A stretch of DNA of 56,032 bases from Kurthia senegalensis (GTDB lineage Bacteria > Bacillota > Bacilli > Bacillales_A > Planococcaceae): positions 28,167 through 84,198 of the forward strand of contig NZ_HE611066.1 in the NCBI RefSeq assembly GCF_000285595.1, given 5' to 3'. The translations under genes and the position numbers were made by a program. Shown here piece after piece: positions 9,207-17,280 of the stretch. The notes beneath the pieces were generated by a model. It saw only the letters and a list, made by a program, of their open reading frames with translations. It was not told where the DNA came from and did not search any database. The number at the start of each line of letters is the position of its first letter. The stretch's first letter is position 1.

Positions 9207-9749
9207 TTAATGACTAAAATAACAAGATAATGGAATTCCATATATCTCTTTTAAATAAGTGTCTGTTGCTAATATCACTTGCTTCATCGAACTAGTCATT
9301 TTTGAAACGGAAACCCCTGGTTGAACAATTGAAATCTCTAAATTTGTTTCAAATCCCGATCTAACCATCTTTTTTACTGTATATAATGTTTCTAAATCGC
9401 CTTTTTCAAACCTTGTATCACTATAATCTTTTACTCTGACTTTCTCCCTTTCAATCATCCTTTGAATGAGTTCAATCGCATTATCATTCCACATAATAGA
9501 TTTCTCTGTTTGTCCACAAACTTCATACAAATCTGATACACGTGCCCCCGGTTGAGCTTCACTAGAATATTTACAATGATAAAAATGAAATTGAATTTTT
9601 CTAGCTTTTTCATTTACTTTTATAGTGACTATATCCGCAATTTCTCCAGCTCCATCATCATCAAATATTACTTCGTCAATAAAAATATAAACATTATCTA
9701 CTTCATTAATAAATGACTGTGTCCTATCATAAAAATATTGGCTATCCAA
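9207..9749 (-). pseudogene. C-terminal fragment of a defence-type helicase/nuclease protein
   Basis: 180 residues. The block IFIDEVIFDDDGAGEIADIVTI, then HFYHCKYS, PGARVSDLYEVCGQ and EKSIMWND, matches a conserved region I associate with the C-terminus of large DEAD/DEAH helicases in phage-defence loci. There EIAD...CK resembles a PD-(D/E)xK nuclease core. Intact members are many hundreds of residues longer at the N-terminus. Here the frame begins inside the Lrp/AsnC relic on the opposite strand (first residues MDSQYFYDR), so the helicase part is gone. The family link is from memory of the motif, not a search. It is probably inactive. Confidence 0.5.
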
Positions 9750-9973
9750 TCGCAGCTATTATTGAAGCGACAATCAAAAATAATCGCTACACAGAATTTA
9801 AGGAGCATATTACAGTTTTACAAAATATCGATTTTTGCTATCGCATTGCCGGCGATGCTTGCTTTATCGTAAAAGCACATTTTGCGAACTTTGAAGATGC
9901 TGAGCAGTTTATTGATCAATTATTACCGCTTGCTTCTACGAAAACAAATTTTATTTTTTCAGAGGTAAAATAA
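9713..9973 (+). pseudogene. Lrp/AsnC-family regulator, C-terminal half only
   Basis: About 80 residues matching the Lrp/AsnC effector-binding (RAM) domain: GYPIAAIIEA, a central FCYRIAGDACFIVKAHF and the end FEDAEQFIDQLLP..FIFSEVK. The N-terminal helix-turn-helix (about 60 residues) is missing. Its place is taken by the start of the minus-strand nuclease fragment, so a recombination junction lies within about 9713-9749. It resembles the intact Lrp gene at 10783 in layout (CYRVAGEISYIVKI, EEFIDAAMPYGTPSTN), suggesting two former paralogues. It is unlikely to bind DNA. Confidence 0.7.
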
Positions 9974-9977
9974 ATAA

Positions 9978-10020
9978 AACAACCATTGAGCCCTATAATG
10001 ACTAGTTTTCAATGGTTGTT
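9978..10020. terminator. Bidirectional terminator
   Basis: AACAACCATTGA pairs with TCAATGGTTGTT (12 bp). It sits between the Lrp relic and the convergent DJ-1/PfpI gene. Confidence 0.75.
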
Positions 10021-10059
10021 CACTTTTACGTATTGATTTACTTAATAGATAAATAATAT

Positions 10060-10647
10060 TCAATAACCCATCAAATCTTTCACTTTTGCCGTATTATACG
10101 GTGAAGTTAACATTTCTAATAATGTAAAAGCGACTTCCATCGCTGTACTTGGATTAGCTGACGTAATAATATTATCATCCACTACAATACGCTCTTTACT
10201 AATGTTTATACCATATGTTGCAAGTTGTGCGAGGCGCTTACTTGTAGGGTGATTGTATGTTGTTGCGCGTCGCTCTTTTAATACACCACTATGAGCAACT
10301 GCAAGTGCCGCAACACAAATCGATGCAATCGGCTTATGTTGGTCATTAAAATGACGAATCACCATTCCAAATTGTTCACTAAAGGCATCGTCATAAAAGT
10401 CTGCCTCTTCAAAGCCTCCTGGAATCGCAAGCGCATCAAATTCATCTAAATTTACATCCATCAATAATTTTTCCGGTGTCACACAGAAATTCCAAGTAGC
10501 CTTTAACTCCTTATGTAAACCAGCTGTCACAACAACTGTTGAACCATCTCCTTCAAGCTGATTCCAACCAAGTACATCGGTAAATGCGCTCGCCTCATAT
10601 GCTTCAAATCCATTCGCTAACAACAACAGTATTTTTTTCATTTCCAC
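10060..10647 (-). CDS. DJ-1/PfpI family protein
   Basis: 195 residues with the DJ-1/PfpI fold: a start KKILLLLANGFEAYEASAFTDVL, AIPGGFE, and the nucleophile elbow ASICVAALAVA, in which the Cys is the conserved reactive residue. The Glu in GFEAYE is in the place of the Glu that tunes that Cys. Members act as deglycases, chaperones or hydratases; the exact activity cannot be read from sequence. It is divergent from the Lrp/AsnC gene at 10783, with 135 bases between them, so that regulator probably controls it. The start has GGAGGTAG upstream. Confidence 0.85.
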   Translation of the reverse strand: MEMKKILLLLANGFEAYEASAFTDVLGWNQLEGDGSTVVVTAGLHKELKATWNFCVTPEKLLMDVNLDEFDALAIPGGFEEADFYDDAFSEQFGMVIRHFNDQHKPIASICVAALAVAHSGVLKERRATTYNHPTSKRLAQLATYGINISKERIVVDDNIITSANPSTAMEVAFTLLEMLTSPYNTAKVKDLMGY

Positions 10648-10782
10648 TACCTCCTAATTTCTTTACATAAAGTGTAGACGAATGAAGCACTTTTCTATAT
10701 ATTTTAAAAAAGGTATTTATCTAATAATCCTTTTTATTCAACGGAAAATTCCTTTATTTACTTTTTAGAAGAAGGCGAAGAA

Positions 10783-11226
10783 ATGGATTCAATTGATTAT
10801 CAAATTTTACAGCAGATTGAAAAGAATGCAAAAATGACGACGAAAGAATTGGCTGGACATGTACATTTATCGGCTCCAGCAGTAGCTGAACGTATTAAAA
10901 AACTTGAAGAACAGCACGTTATTAAAGGCTATCGCACTGAATTTGATTTATCTCAGCTTGATCGTAGCATCGTAGCAATCGTGTTGTTTAAATCCTCCAA
11001 TTGTAAAAAGCTTGCAGAGTTTTGTTATAGCCATCCAGATGTATTGTCATGTTATCGTGTTGCTGGCGAAATTAGTTATATCGTGAAAATTGCTACATCA
11101 TCCATTGAAAAATTAGAGGAATTTATTGATGCGGCCATGCCTTACGGTACACCATCAACAAATATTGTTCTATCAGGACGAGAAAATAATGTGGTATCGT
11201 CTAAGCAAACAGCTCATTCCAATTAG
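10783..11226 (+). CDS. Lrp/AsnC family transcriptional regulator
   Basis: 147 residues: an N-terminal AsnC-type helix-turn-helix (MDSIDYQILQQIEKNAKMTTKELA, then LSAPAVAERIKKLEE) and a C-terminal RAM effector domain (VAIVLFKSS, CYRVAGEISYIVKI). The length is typical. The divergent DJ-1/PfpI gene is the likely target. The start follows GAAGGCGAAGAA, a modest site. Part of the terminator hairpin overlaps the final codons. Confidence 0.88.
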   Translation: MDSIDYQILQQIEKNAKMTTKELAGHVHLSAPAVAERIKKLEEQHVIKGYRTEFDLSQLDRSIVAIVLFKSSNCKKLAEFCYSHPDVLSCYRVAGEISYIVKIATSSIEKLEEFIDAAMPYGTPSTNIVLSGRENNVVSSKQTAHSN

Positions 11227-11243
11227 CATAGGAATGAGCTGTT
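11208..11243. terminator. Terminator overlapping the end of the Lrp gene
   Basis: AACAGCTCATTCC pairs with GGAATGAGCTGTT (13 bp) and is followed by TTTTT. The left arm lies inside the last codons. It may also serve the convergent thrS. Confidence 0.8.
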
Positions 11244-11297
11244 TTTCATCTATATCATTTTATTTTAAGAAGCGATACTAAACAATTCAGGTAATAC

Positions 11298-13229
11298 TTA
11301 TAGATTAATTGATGTCGGCAGTTTTTTCTGATTAATTTCTTGTTTAATTTGTTGAATAAATGTAGCAATAGCTATTTTTTCTAATCCGTCTTGTCCAAAA
11401 GTTCGAACAGACACCGATTGCGTATTGACTTCCTCATCCCCTAGCACAAGGATATATGGGACCTTTTGCAGCTGGGCATCTCGGATTTTTCGCCCTAATT
11501 TTTCATTTCGTTCATCTACTACGACGCGAATACCTTCCTTACGCAAAGCCTCTTTTACTTCATTCACATAATCTTGATGCACAGTGGAAACACCAATGAG
11601 TTGCACTTGTTTTGGTGCAAGCCATAACGGGAAAACACCACCAAAATGCTCAATTAAAATGCCTAAGAAACGATCAATCGAACCAAATACAGCTCGGTGA
11701 ATGACAACAGGACGTACTTTTTCATTGTCTTCGTTGATATATGTTAAATCAAATTTCTCTGGTAGCTGGAAATCTAATTGCACAGTTGCACATTGGTGGC
11801 TACGTTTAATTGCATCCTTAATATGAATATCAATTTTCGGACCATAAAACGCGCCGTCACCTTCATTAATCTTATAAGGGAAACCTAAACGATTTAATAC
11901 ATTTTCAAGTGCTTGCTCTGCCTGATCCCATAATGCGAGTTCACCCATATAATCCTCTGGACGAGTTGATAGCTCAATGTCATATTCAAAGCCAAAGACC
12001 TTATATACATGGTCAATAATTTGCAAAGCTAATGTAATTTCATCCTCAATTTGCGCAGGTGTGACGAAAATATGGGCGTCATCCTGACAAAATGTACGTA
12101 CACGTAACAAGCCATTTAATGCCCCACTAAACTCATGACGATGCACTTGACCGAACTCAGCCATACGAATTGGCAGGTCACGATATGAATGTAAGTCGTT
12201 TTTATAAATGAGCATATGTCCTGGGCAGTTCATCGGCTTTAACGCAAACTTTTGTTCATCTACTTGTGTGAAGTACATGTTTTCTTTGTAATGCTGCCAG
12301 TGTCCTGATTGCTCCCACAGACGTTGATTCATCATCAATGGTGTACGCACTTCTTTGTAGTCATACGCTGTTTGTAAATGTCGTAAAAAGCTTTCCAGTT
12401 CATTACGAATAATTTGACCATTTGCTAAATAAAACGGCATGCCTGGCGCTTCCTCTGAGAACATGAACAGCTCTAGCTCTTTTCCAAGCTTACGGTGATT
12501 ACGCTTTTCAGCTTCTTCAAGGAATACGAAATAATCCTGCAAATCCTCTTTTGTTGCAAAGGCTACACCATAAATGCGTTGCAACATTTGATTATTGCTA
12601 TCACCACGCCAGTAAGCACCTGAAATATTCATTAGCTTAAAGTGTTGTAATTTATTCGTCGATGGTACATGTGGTCCTCTACATAAGTCGACAAACTCAC
12701 CCTGCTCGTAAACTGTGACAAGCTCACCCTCTGGAATGGCTTCAAGTAGTTCGAGCTTTAAATGGTCCTGTGCAAAAATTTGTGCTGCTTCTTCGCGCGT
12801 TACTTCCTTTCGCACAACTAAATGGTTTTCACTCGCAATTTTCTTCATTTCTCGTTCAATTGCCTGCAAATCTTCTGGTACAAGTGTATGATTCATTTCG
12901 ATATCGTAATAAAAGCCATTTTCAATCACCGGCCCAACCCCGAATTTTGCATCAGTATATAAACGTTTGACCGCCTGTGCAAGTAGGTGGGCTGCCGAGT
13001 GGCGAAGTACCTCTAAGCCTTCTTTTGATGAAGCATCATACAGCGAAATTTCAGCGTCCACGAGAATTGGTCGTGTCAAATCGGTTGTCGTCGTATTTAC
13101 ACTTCCCGCAATTGATTTTTTCGCTAAGCTTGGACTAATTGACTTGGCAATTTCGGTTAGCGTAACACCTTTGACAAAGCGCTTCTCTTCGCCATTTGGA
13201 AATTGAATTGTTACTTCTTGATTTGACAT
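11298..13229 (-). CDS. thrS: Threonyl-tRNA synthetase
   Basis: 643 residues from the start MSNQEVTIQFPNGEEKRF, which has GGAGAGG upstream. The longer open frame would read through the T-box terminator and is not used. It charges tRNA-Thr in the cytoplasm. Domain order is TGS (~1-62), the editing/second additional domain (HSAAHLLAQAVKRL, about 70-220), the class II catalytic core with motif 2 (FGQVHRHEFSGALNGLLRVRTFCQDDAHIF) and motif 3 (HRAVFGSIDRFLGILIEH), then the anticodon-binding domain (QVQLIGVSTVHQDYV). The zinc ligands are present in MNCPGH and later His residues. Length and motifs are those of a complete enzyme. Confidence 0.97.
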   Translation of the reverse strand: MSNQEVTIQFPNGEEKRFVKGVTLTEIAKSISPSLAKKSIAGSVNTTTTDLTRPILVDAEISLYDASSKEGLEVLRHSAAHLLAQAVKRLYTDAKFGVGPVIENGFYYDIEMNHTLVPEDLQAIEREMKKIASENHLVVRKEVTREEAAQIFAQDHLKLELLEAIPEGELVTVYEQGEFVDLCRGPHVPSTNKLQHFKLMNISGAYWRGDSNNQMLQRIYGVAFATKEDLQDYFVFLEEAEKRNHRKLGKELELFMFSEEAPGMPFYLANGQIIRNELESFLRHLQTAYDYKEVRTPLMMNQRLWEQSGHWQHYKENMYFTQVDEQKFALKPMNCPGHMLIYKNDLHSYRDLPIRMAEFGQVHRHEFSGALNGLLRVRTFCQDDAHIFVTPAQIEDEITLALQIIDHVYKVFGFEYDIELSTRPEDYMGELALWDQAEQALENVLNRLGFPYKINEGDGAFYGPKIDIHIKDAIKRSHQCATVQLDFQLPEKFDLTYINEDNEKVRPVVIHRAVFGSIDRFLGILIEHFGGVFPLWLAPKQVQLIGVSTVHQDYVNEVKEALRKEGIRVVVDERNEKLGRKIRDAQLQKVPYILVLGDEEVNTQSVSVRTFGQDGLEKIAIATFIQQIKQEINQKKLPTSINL

Positions 13230-13257
13230 ACTACCTCTCCTTTTCGTTTTTTTGGTA

Positions 13258-13500
13258 AATAAAAAAAGCATATACTCATCCCGTAAAGGGACGAATACAT
13301 GCTTGTATACCCGTGGTTCCACCCAAATTCCTACTGTTAAGTGACCAGTAGCTCATTGATACAGATAACGCCTGTACACGTTGCTAGTTTCCTAGCACAG
13401 CTCAAAGGGAGTAAATCGAATAGTCCAATCAGGAAACTTTCAGCCGGTGATTTCCCTCTCTTTTGACCTTCTCTTAAACGATTCATATCCTTGTCATTGC
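13258..13500 (-). promoter_or_regulatory. T-box riboswitch leader of thrS
   Basis: The minus strand carries the T-box sequence GGGTGGAACCACGG (13311-13324), followed by a 17-bp terminator with G-U pairs (13266-13304) and a T-run. Upstream lies a stem I with AGAGAGGG and a distal GGCTGA loop region. The likely specifier is ACT (13410-13412), a Thr codon, in the usual place on the 3' side of stem I. Uncharged tRNA-Thr would stabilise the antiterminator and switch thrS on. Specifier assignment is by analogy with Bacillus thrS leaders. Confidence 0.9.
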
Positions 13501-13524
13501 TTTTTAAAATTGAAATTAGATATA

Positions 13525-13553
13525 AACTTAACGAACTTTCTAAATATTGTCAA
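13525..13553 (-). promoter_or_regulatory. Probable sigma-A promoter of thrS
   Basis: On the minus strand, TTGACA (13548-13553) is a perfect -35. TAAGTT (13525-13530) lies 17 bases downstream as a weak -10; a TATATC overlaps just after. It lies just upstream of the T-box. Confidence 0.6.
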
Positions 13554-13587
13554 CCTTTTATTTTCAAAAACACTGATTATAATTAAT

Positions 13588-14355
13588 TTAGATATCCATA
13601 CAATCACTTTTTTTAAGCGTACTATCGTGAACATACTCTAAAGAGGCTAAAATATGCTCACTTTCTACACAGCCATTACTTTGCATAATTTTCCGCATCG
13701 CACAGTTATCAATTTGTGTAATACCTACATAACACTCCGCATGAAAATCCTTTTTTAATCGATACAATCCGATTGCATGCAAATCTTTCCCAAACCCTTT
13801 TCCTAAATAATTAGGATGAATGCCTATCCAAAATAGTCTGCCTTCGTTGTTTGTCAATGGTTCTATATGGGGTAACACAATACCCACTGGAATAGTATTC
13901 ACTTTGTATACGGTAAACATTTTTTCTGCTTGATCTGGCAGTTCTTCTTTCATTTGCTGCAAAAAGACTTCTGCATGGTTCAACGTAACTTGCAACACTT
14001 CAGACAATAATCGAATCGAATTCTCTTGGTTGATTGGCCATACTTCAAATTTCGGTACAGAAAAATCGTCAGAGTCTAGCAGTTCCATTGTATAAACTAC
14101 TCGTTCCCCTGTAATGTTCATGTTTGTTTTCGTATATCTTAAATTATTTAATAATTGCCTTGGACATTCTAGTAGAATTTTATTCCACGTACTATTTTGC
14201 ATTTCATTTATTAGTTCATTTAACAACCTATCGATTTCCATTACATGGCTTTTATTATATTTTAAAACTTCTAACATGATTGACTTATTGTTTTTGATAG
14301 AATGAACGCCTAATTTTTGTAATTGTATTAATAGCTTTTCCACTTGAATCACCAC
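13588..14355 (-). CDS. GNAT family N-acetyltransferase
   Basis: 255 residues. The C-terminal half is a GNAT fold with the acetyl-CoA-binding motif A: LFWIGIHPNYLGKGFGKDLH (R/Q-x-x-G-x-G/A type), preceded by KVNTIPVGIVLPHIEP. The N-terminal ~110 residues (KNNKSIMLEVLKYNKSHVMEI) are helical and not recognised. The substrate is unknown. It lies 51 bases downstream of the MFS gene in the same direction, probably one transcript. A shorter relic of a similar C-terminus sits at 15690-15947. Confidence 0.75.
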   Translation of the reverse strand: MVIQVEKLLIQLQKLGVHSIKNNKSIMLEVLKYNKSHVMEIDRLLNELINEMQNSTWNKILLECPRQLLNNLRYTKTNMNITGERVVYTMELLDSDDFSVPKFEVWPINQENSIRLLSEVLQVTLNHAEVFLQQMKEELPDQAEKMFTVYKVNTIPVGIVLPHIEPLTNNEGRLFWIGIHPNYLGKGFGKDLHAIGLYRLKKDFHAECYVGITQIDNCAMRKIMQSNGCVESEHILASLEYVHDSTLKKSDCMDI

Positions 14356-14406
14356 TTTTTCAAAAGTATTACATTTTATAGGTATTTGTTGATGTATTTC
14401 ACTTAA

Positions 14407-15594
14407 TTAAGCAAATCTTTTTTGTACCAAACTAAAATAAATTGCAGACAGAAGCAATAAGACCCCTGATCCTATGAAAAGCCATTGTACAGAAAAAATA
14501 TTTGCTAATGCCCCTGAAAATAATGTTGATAAGCCAAATAGTAGAGAATTTAACACACCTTGCGCACTATATATTTTTATAAGTTGTTCATCTGTTGCTT
14601 TTAATTGGAGCCATGTCCCAAGCAGAATACCTTTTATCTGTTCAAACACGCCAAAAAGTAGACTTAAAAGTAGTGCTAATAGTGCCACTTGATTCAATCC
14701 AAACGCTAACATGACAACAGCAACACCCATTGAAGAAAACAACACCATACTTTTCAGCTTTTTTTCAAGCACTTTTTGAAATGTAGTACAAATAAATCCA
14801 CCAATTAATAATCCTACAAAGAATGTCGTATTAATATAACCCCACCATGCTTCGGATACTTGCAGTACATCCGCAACGAAAAGATACATAATTGCCGCAA
14901 CCCATACAACACCTGCGATAGATTCAAAAACAATCATGACATGAATTGTACGGAAAGAAGAATTATGCCAAATCATCCGAAATCCTTCTGTTAACTGTTG
15001 TTTTTTAGGAATATTCGTTGTTCTTTCAAACGGCGTAGGATCAAGTATAAATAATAAACACACTGTAGAGAGTATAAAAAGTATGAATGTAATCCAAATA
15101 ATGATTTCTCCATTCGTTGCTGCAACAAGTATTCCACCAAGTGCCCACCCTCCAAGCTTCGTCGATTCATTAATCATTGAGAGAATACTATTCGCACGTA
15201 GAAGTTGTGGTTTATCGACGATTCGAGGAATAAGCGCATTACTAGCAGGTTGTGCAAACCCATCTAAAAATGCTACAGCAAAAATGATGATAAACATAAA
15301 GTATACTGACAGTGTATAAAGTGAACCAACTGCTAAAATCAATAGTAACGCTGTCTTAAGACCCTGAGAAATAACAAGTAACGACTTTAAACGATACTGA
15401 TTAACTAGTAGAGGGGTCAGACTACTACTAATCATGCGACCCGCCATGTTTAAAAAAGGCAATAATGCCATATAAAATGGCGATTCACTTGCCTGATATA
15501 AAATAGAAATTAACCCTACTATATAAAAAACATCACCTAAGTTTGCAAATAATTGACTAATCCATAAAAAATGAAACGATTTTTTCATCTTCAC
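14407..15594 (-). CDS. MFS transporter (MFS_3/EntS-like exporter)
   Basis: 395 residues with about twelve membrane helices. The start KSFHFLWISQLFANLGDVFYIV and AFLDGFAQPASNALIPRIVD are typical of the MFS_3 exporters related to EntS and macrolide-efflux proteins. The central loop is charged and short. The substrate cannot be assigned. It should be a plasma-membrane exporter. It is probably co-transcribed with the GNAT gene downstream, a pairing sometimes seen in resistance or self-protection units, but that is inference. Confidence 0.85.
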   Translation of the reverse strand: MKMKKSFHFLWISQLFANLGDVFYIVGLISILYQASESPFYMALLPFLNMAGRMISSSLTPLLVNQYRLKSLLVISQGLKTALLLILAVGSLYTLSVYFMFIIIFAVAFLDGFAQPASNALIPRIVDKPQLLRANSILSMINESTKLGGWALGGILVAATNGEIIIWITFILFILSTVCLLFILDPTPFERTTNIPKKQQLTEGFRMIWHNSSFRTIHVMIVFESIAGVVWVAAIMYLFVADVLQVSEAWWGYINTTFFVGLLIGGFICTTFQKVLEKKLKSMVLFSSMGVAVVMLAFGLNQVALLALLLSLLFGVFEQIKGILLGTWLQLKATDEQLIKIYSAQGVLNSLLFGLSTLFSGALANIFSVQWLFIGSGVLLLLSAIYFSLVQKRFA

Positions 15595-15689
15595 TACCCT
15601 TTCTTTTGTAAAAAATTTAAAAGGTAGTTAAATTTACACTCGTATCTCCTCCAATTCGCTTTGATTTACGACTAGATAACCTCCAAAAA

Positions 15690-15947
15690 CTAAATTTCTA
15701 AAAATTTTATAACTATGTATTTTTGGTAGGAAGATGAAATATTAAATTCTATTTTAGCATTGTAAATGGAATTTTTATACTTATTAATATAATCTATAGA
15801 AACTAATGTATGATCATTTTGAATGCACTTGTTTGAAAGCACTAATTTTTCATTGGAAAATTGCATAATGCCTACATAAGTATCTGCTTGAAAATATGGA
15901 TGAACACCATTCCATATTTGATTTAACTGAAAAGTCCATAGATTCAT
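15690..15947 (-). pseudogene. Degraded GNAT-like C-terminal relic
   Basis: 85 residues. The stretch PYFQADTYVGIMQFSNEKLVLSNKC resembles FHAECYVGITQIDNCAMRKIMQSN at the end of the GNAT gene at 13588. Its start region (15941-15970) is a 28/30 match to 13480-13509 in the thrS leader. This suggests an old duplication that brought a leader piece and a GNAT tail together. No acetyl-CoA motif is present. It is probably not functional. Confidence 0.4.
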
Positions 15948-16161
15948 ATCCTTTTCATTGTTTTTTAAAAAGGAAAGGTAATCTATTACCCAATTAATAT
16001 CATTATTTTATTTATGTAATTTACAAGTAAATGCTTTGAATCTGTTACTGCGGTTGAATTTTGTCACTTCATAAAATATCTTAAATCACGCACTATAATT
16101 GACTTTAAAACCTACTTAAAATGATTGATTAAAGCAATCTAATTCTTTTAAATAAATTTTT

Positions 16162-16201
16162 CCACCTAACAAAAGTAGAAACTTCTACTTTTGTTAGGTG
16201 G
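16162..16201 (-). terminator. Long perfect inverted repeat, terminator of the XRE gene
   Basis: Two 19-base arms (starting CCACCTAACAAAAG) are separated by only two bases. The stop of the regulator gene lies 5 bases upstream, and the minus-strand tail is AAAAATTTATTT. The near-zero loop would also allow a cruciform. Confidence 0.75.
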
Positions 16202-16205
16202 AATT

Positions 16206-16508
16206 TTAATTATTCAAGATAAGCTTAAAAAGTAACAATTGCTCCTCCGTCAAATTCAACTCTCGCACAATATTCTCCATGAGTTCACTAGGTTTCCGCA
16301 TCAAATCCTCAACAGCTACTCCATACAGTATAGCAAGCTTTATGAGTTTTTCTAAAAAGGTTGTGGATCTTCCTGTTTCATAGTAACCGTATGCAGATGA
16401 CGTTAAATTTAAAAAGTCTGCCACTTCCAATGTTTTAAACCTACAGTATGTCCGAAGGTTCTTCAAATTTTCAGCGAGGTCATCTTTATTAAATGTATGC
16501 TGCCCCAT
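16206..16508 (-). CDS. XRE-type helix-turn-helix regulator
   Basis: 100 residues from the start MGQHTFNKDDLAENL, which has AAAGGATG upstream; the longer open frame runs into the opposite-strand response regulator relic. The helix-turn-helix is LRTYCRFKTLEVADFLNLTSSAYGYYETGRST (about residues 17-49), a Cro/CI-type fold, followed by a helical tail (MENIVRELNLTEEQLLLFKLIL). It is a solo DNA-binding protein. Only about 24 bases separate it from the broken response regulator, so its original promoter region may be lost. Confidence 0.75.
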   Translation of the reverse strand: MGQHTFNKDDLAENLKNLRTYCRFKTLEVADFLNLTSSAYGYYETGRSTTFLEKLIKLAILYGVAVEDLMRKPSELMENIVRELNLTEEQLLLFKLILNN

Positions 16509-16531
16509 GTTAGTCACATCCTTTTTTTTAA

Positions 16532-17086
16532 AAAATCTCCTTAATAGAAGATGATAAGCCGATTTTGAATGAGCTGCAGTTTCTATTGAAAATTCATGGA
16601 TACGAGCCAGTGTAGGAATTGCCATGTGACTTAGCTTTATTAGATGTGAATTTACCTGGTGAAAGTGGCTTTGAGATTGCAAATAAACTACGCGAAACAT
16701 CGGATGTTCCGATTATCTTTTTGACAGCAAGAGACTCGGCGGAGGATGAGTTAATTGGGTTTCGTGTTGGGGCAGATGATTATATTCATAAACCGTACAA
16801 TTCGACGATTTTATTAGCGCGTATTGATTGGCTACTTGCGCGGAAATTGAATAATACGAAGGTCGTTCGGGAGCTGACATTGAATTTGGTGAATTTAAGC
16901 GTCCACTATCATGGAAAGTCAGTGACGCTTACAAAAAATGAAAGCCGCATTTTAGCAAGCTTAATGAAAAAAGTGTTAAACAACTCGATTCTTTCAATGA
17001 CTATTGTCTCAACGACACTCCCCATTTATTTTATTTACTTCTTCATTACATTTACAATTACGAAAAAATACGTCATCTCTTCATGA
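16532..17086 (+). pseudogene. Gutted OmpR-type response regulator fused to a membrane-protein tail
   Basis: In one frame the sequence reads KISLIEDDKPILNELQFLLKIHGYEPV, then TAG, then CDLALLDVNLPGESGFEIANKLR, IIFLTARD and GADDYIHKPYN. That is a receiver domain with its acidic pair, phosphorylated Asp, Thr and Lys, but with no start codon, a stop, and about 14 residues missing. The DNA-binding domain stops after LTKNESRILASLMKK. It then joins a hydrophobic C-terminus (SMTIVSTTLPIYFIYFFITF) that looks like the last helix of a BceB/YxdM-type permease. A deletion of most of a Bce-type resistance locus is the simplest explanation. The TTG at 16619 could open a 155-residue frame but has no proper N-terminus. 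Confidence 0.7.
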
Positions 17087-17088
17087 CG

Positions 17089-17120
17089 AAAACACTTCCT
17101 CAGCGTAGAGGAAGTGTTTT
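17089..17120 (+). terminator. Rho-independent terminator
   Basis: AAAACACTTCCTC pairs with GAGGAAGTGTTTT (13 bp, six-base loop), followed by T3. It was probably the terminator of the lost resistance locus. Confidence 0.85.
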
Positions 17121-17193
17121 TTTATGCATTTTGTAAACTTGTATATTTATAAACAAATAAACGAAATAGTGTACATTATTCGAGCAACGATTT

Positions 17194-17203
17194 GTTGCGC
17201 AAC
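17194..17203. promoter_or_regulatory. Secondary TTGC-GCAA palindrome (possible MarR site)
   Basis: GTTGCGCAAC is a perfect 10-base palindrome that shares GTTGC/GCAAC with the main palindrome. The centres are 52 bases apart, about five helical turns. Confidence 0.45.
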
Positions 17204-17241
17204 TGTAAAACGCTTATTGGCTTTCTAAACGTCGTTCTATA

Positions 17242-17259
17242 TAGTTGCATATGCAACTA
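17242..17259. promoter_or_regulatory. Probable MarR operator
   Basis: TAGTTGCATATGCAACTA is a perfect 18-base palindrome of the TTGCATATGCAA type used by many MarR regulators. It lies directly before the ribosome binding site of the marR-like gene, so autoregulation is likely. Confidence 0.75.
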
Positions 17260-17280
17260 ATTTTTAAGGAGGAAGATCAT

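Noticed and set aside
13230-13322. N-terminal extension of ThrS by 31 residues
   Set aside because: The extension would translate the T-box terminator hairpin; MSNQEV at 13229 has a good ribosome binding site and matches normal ThrS.
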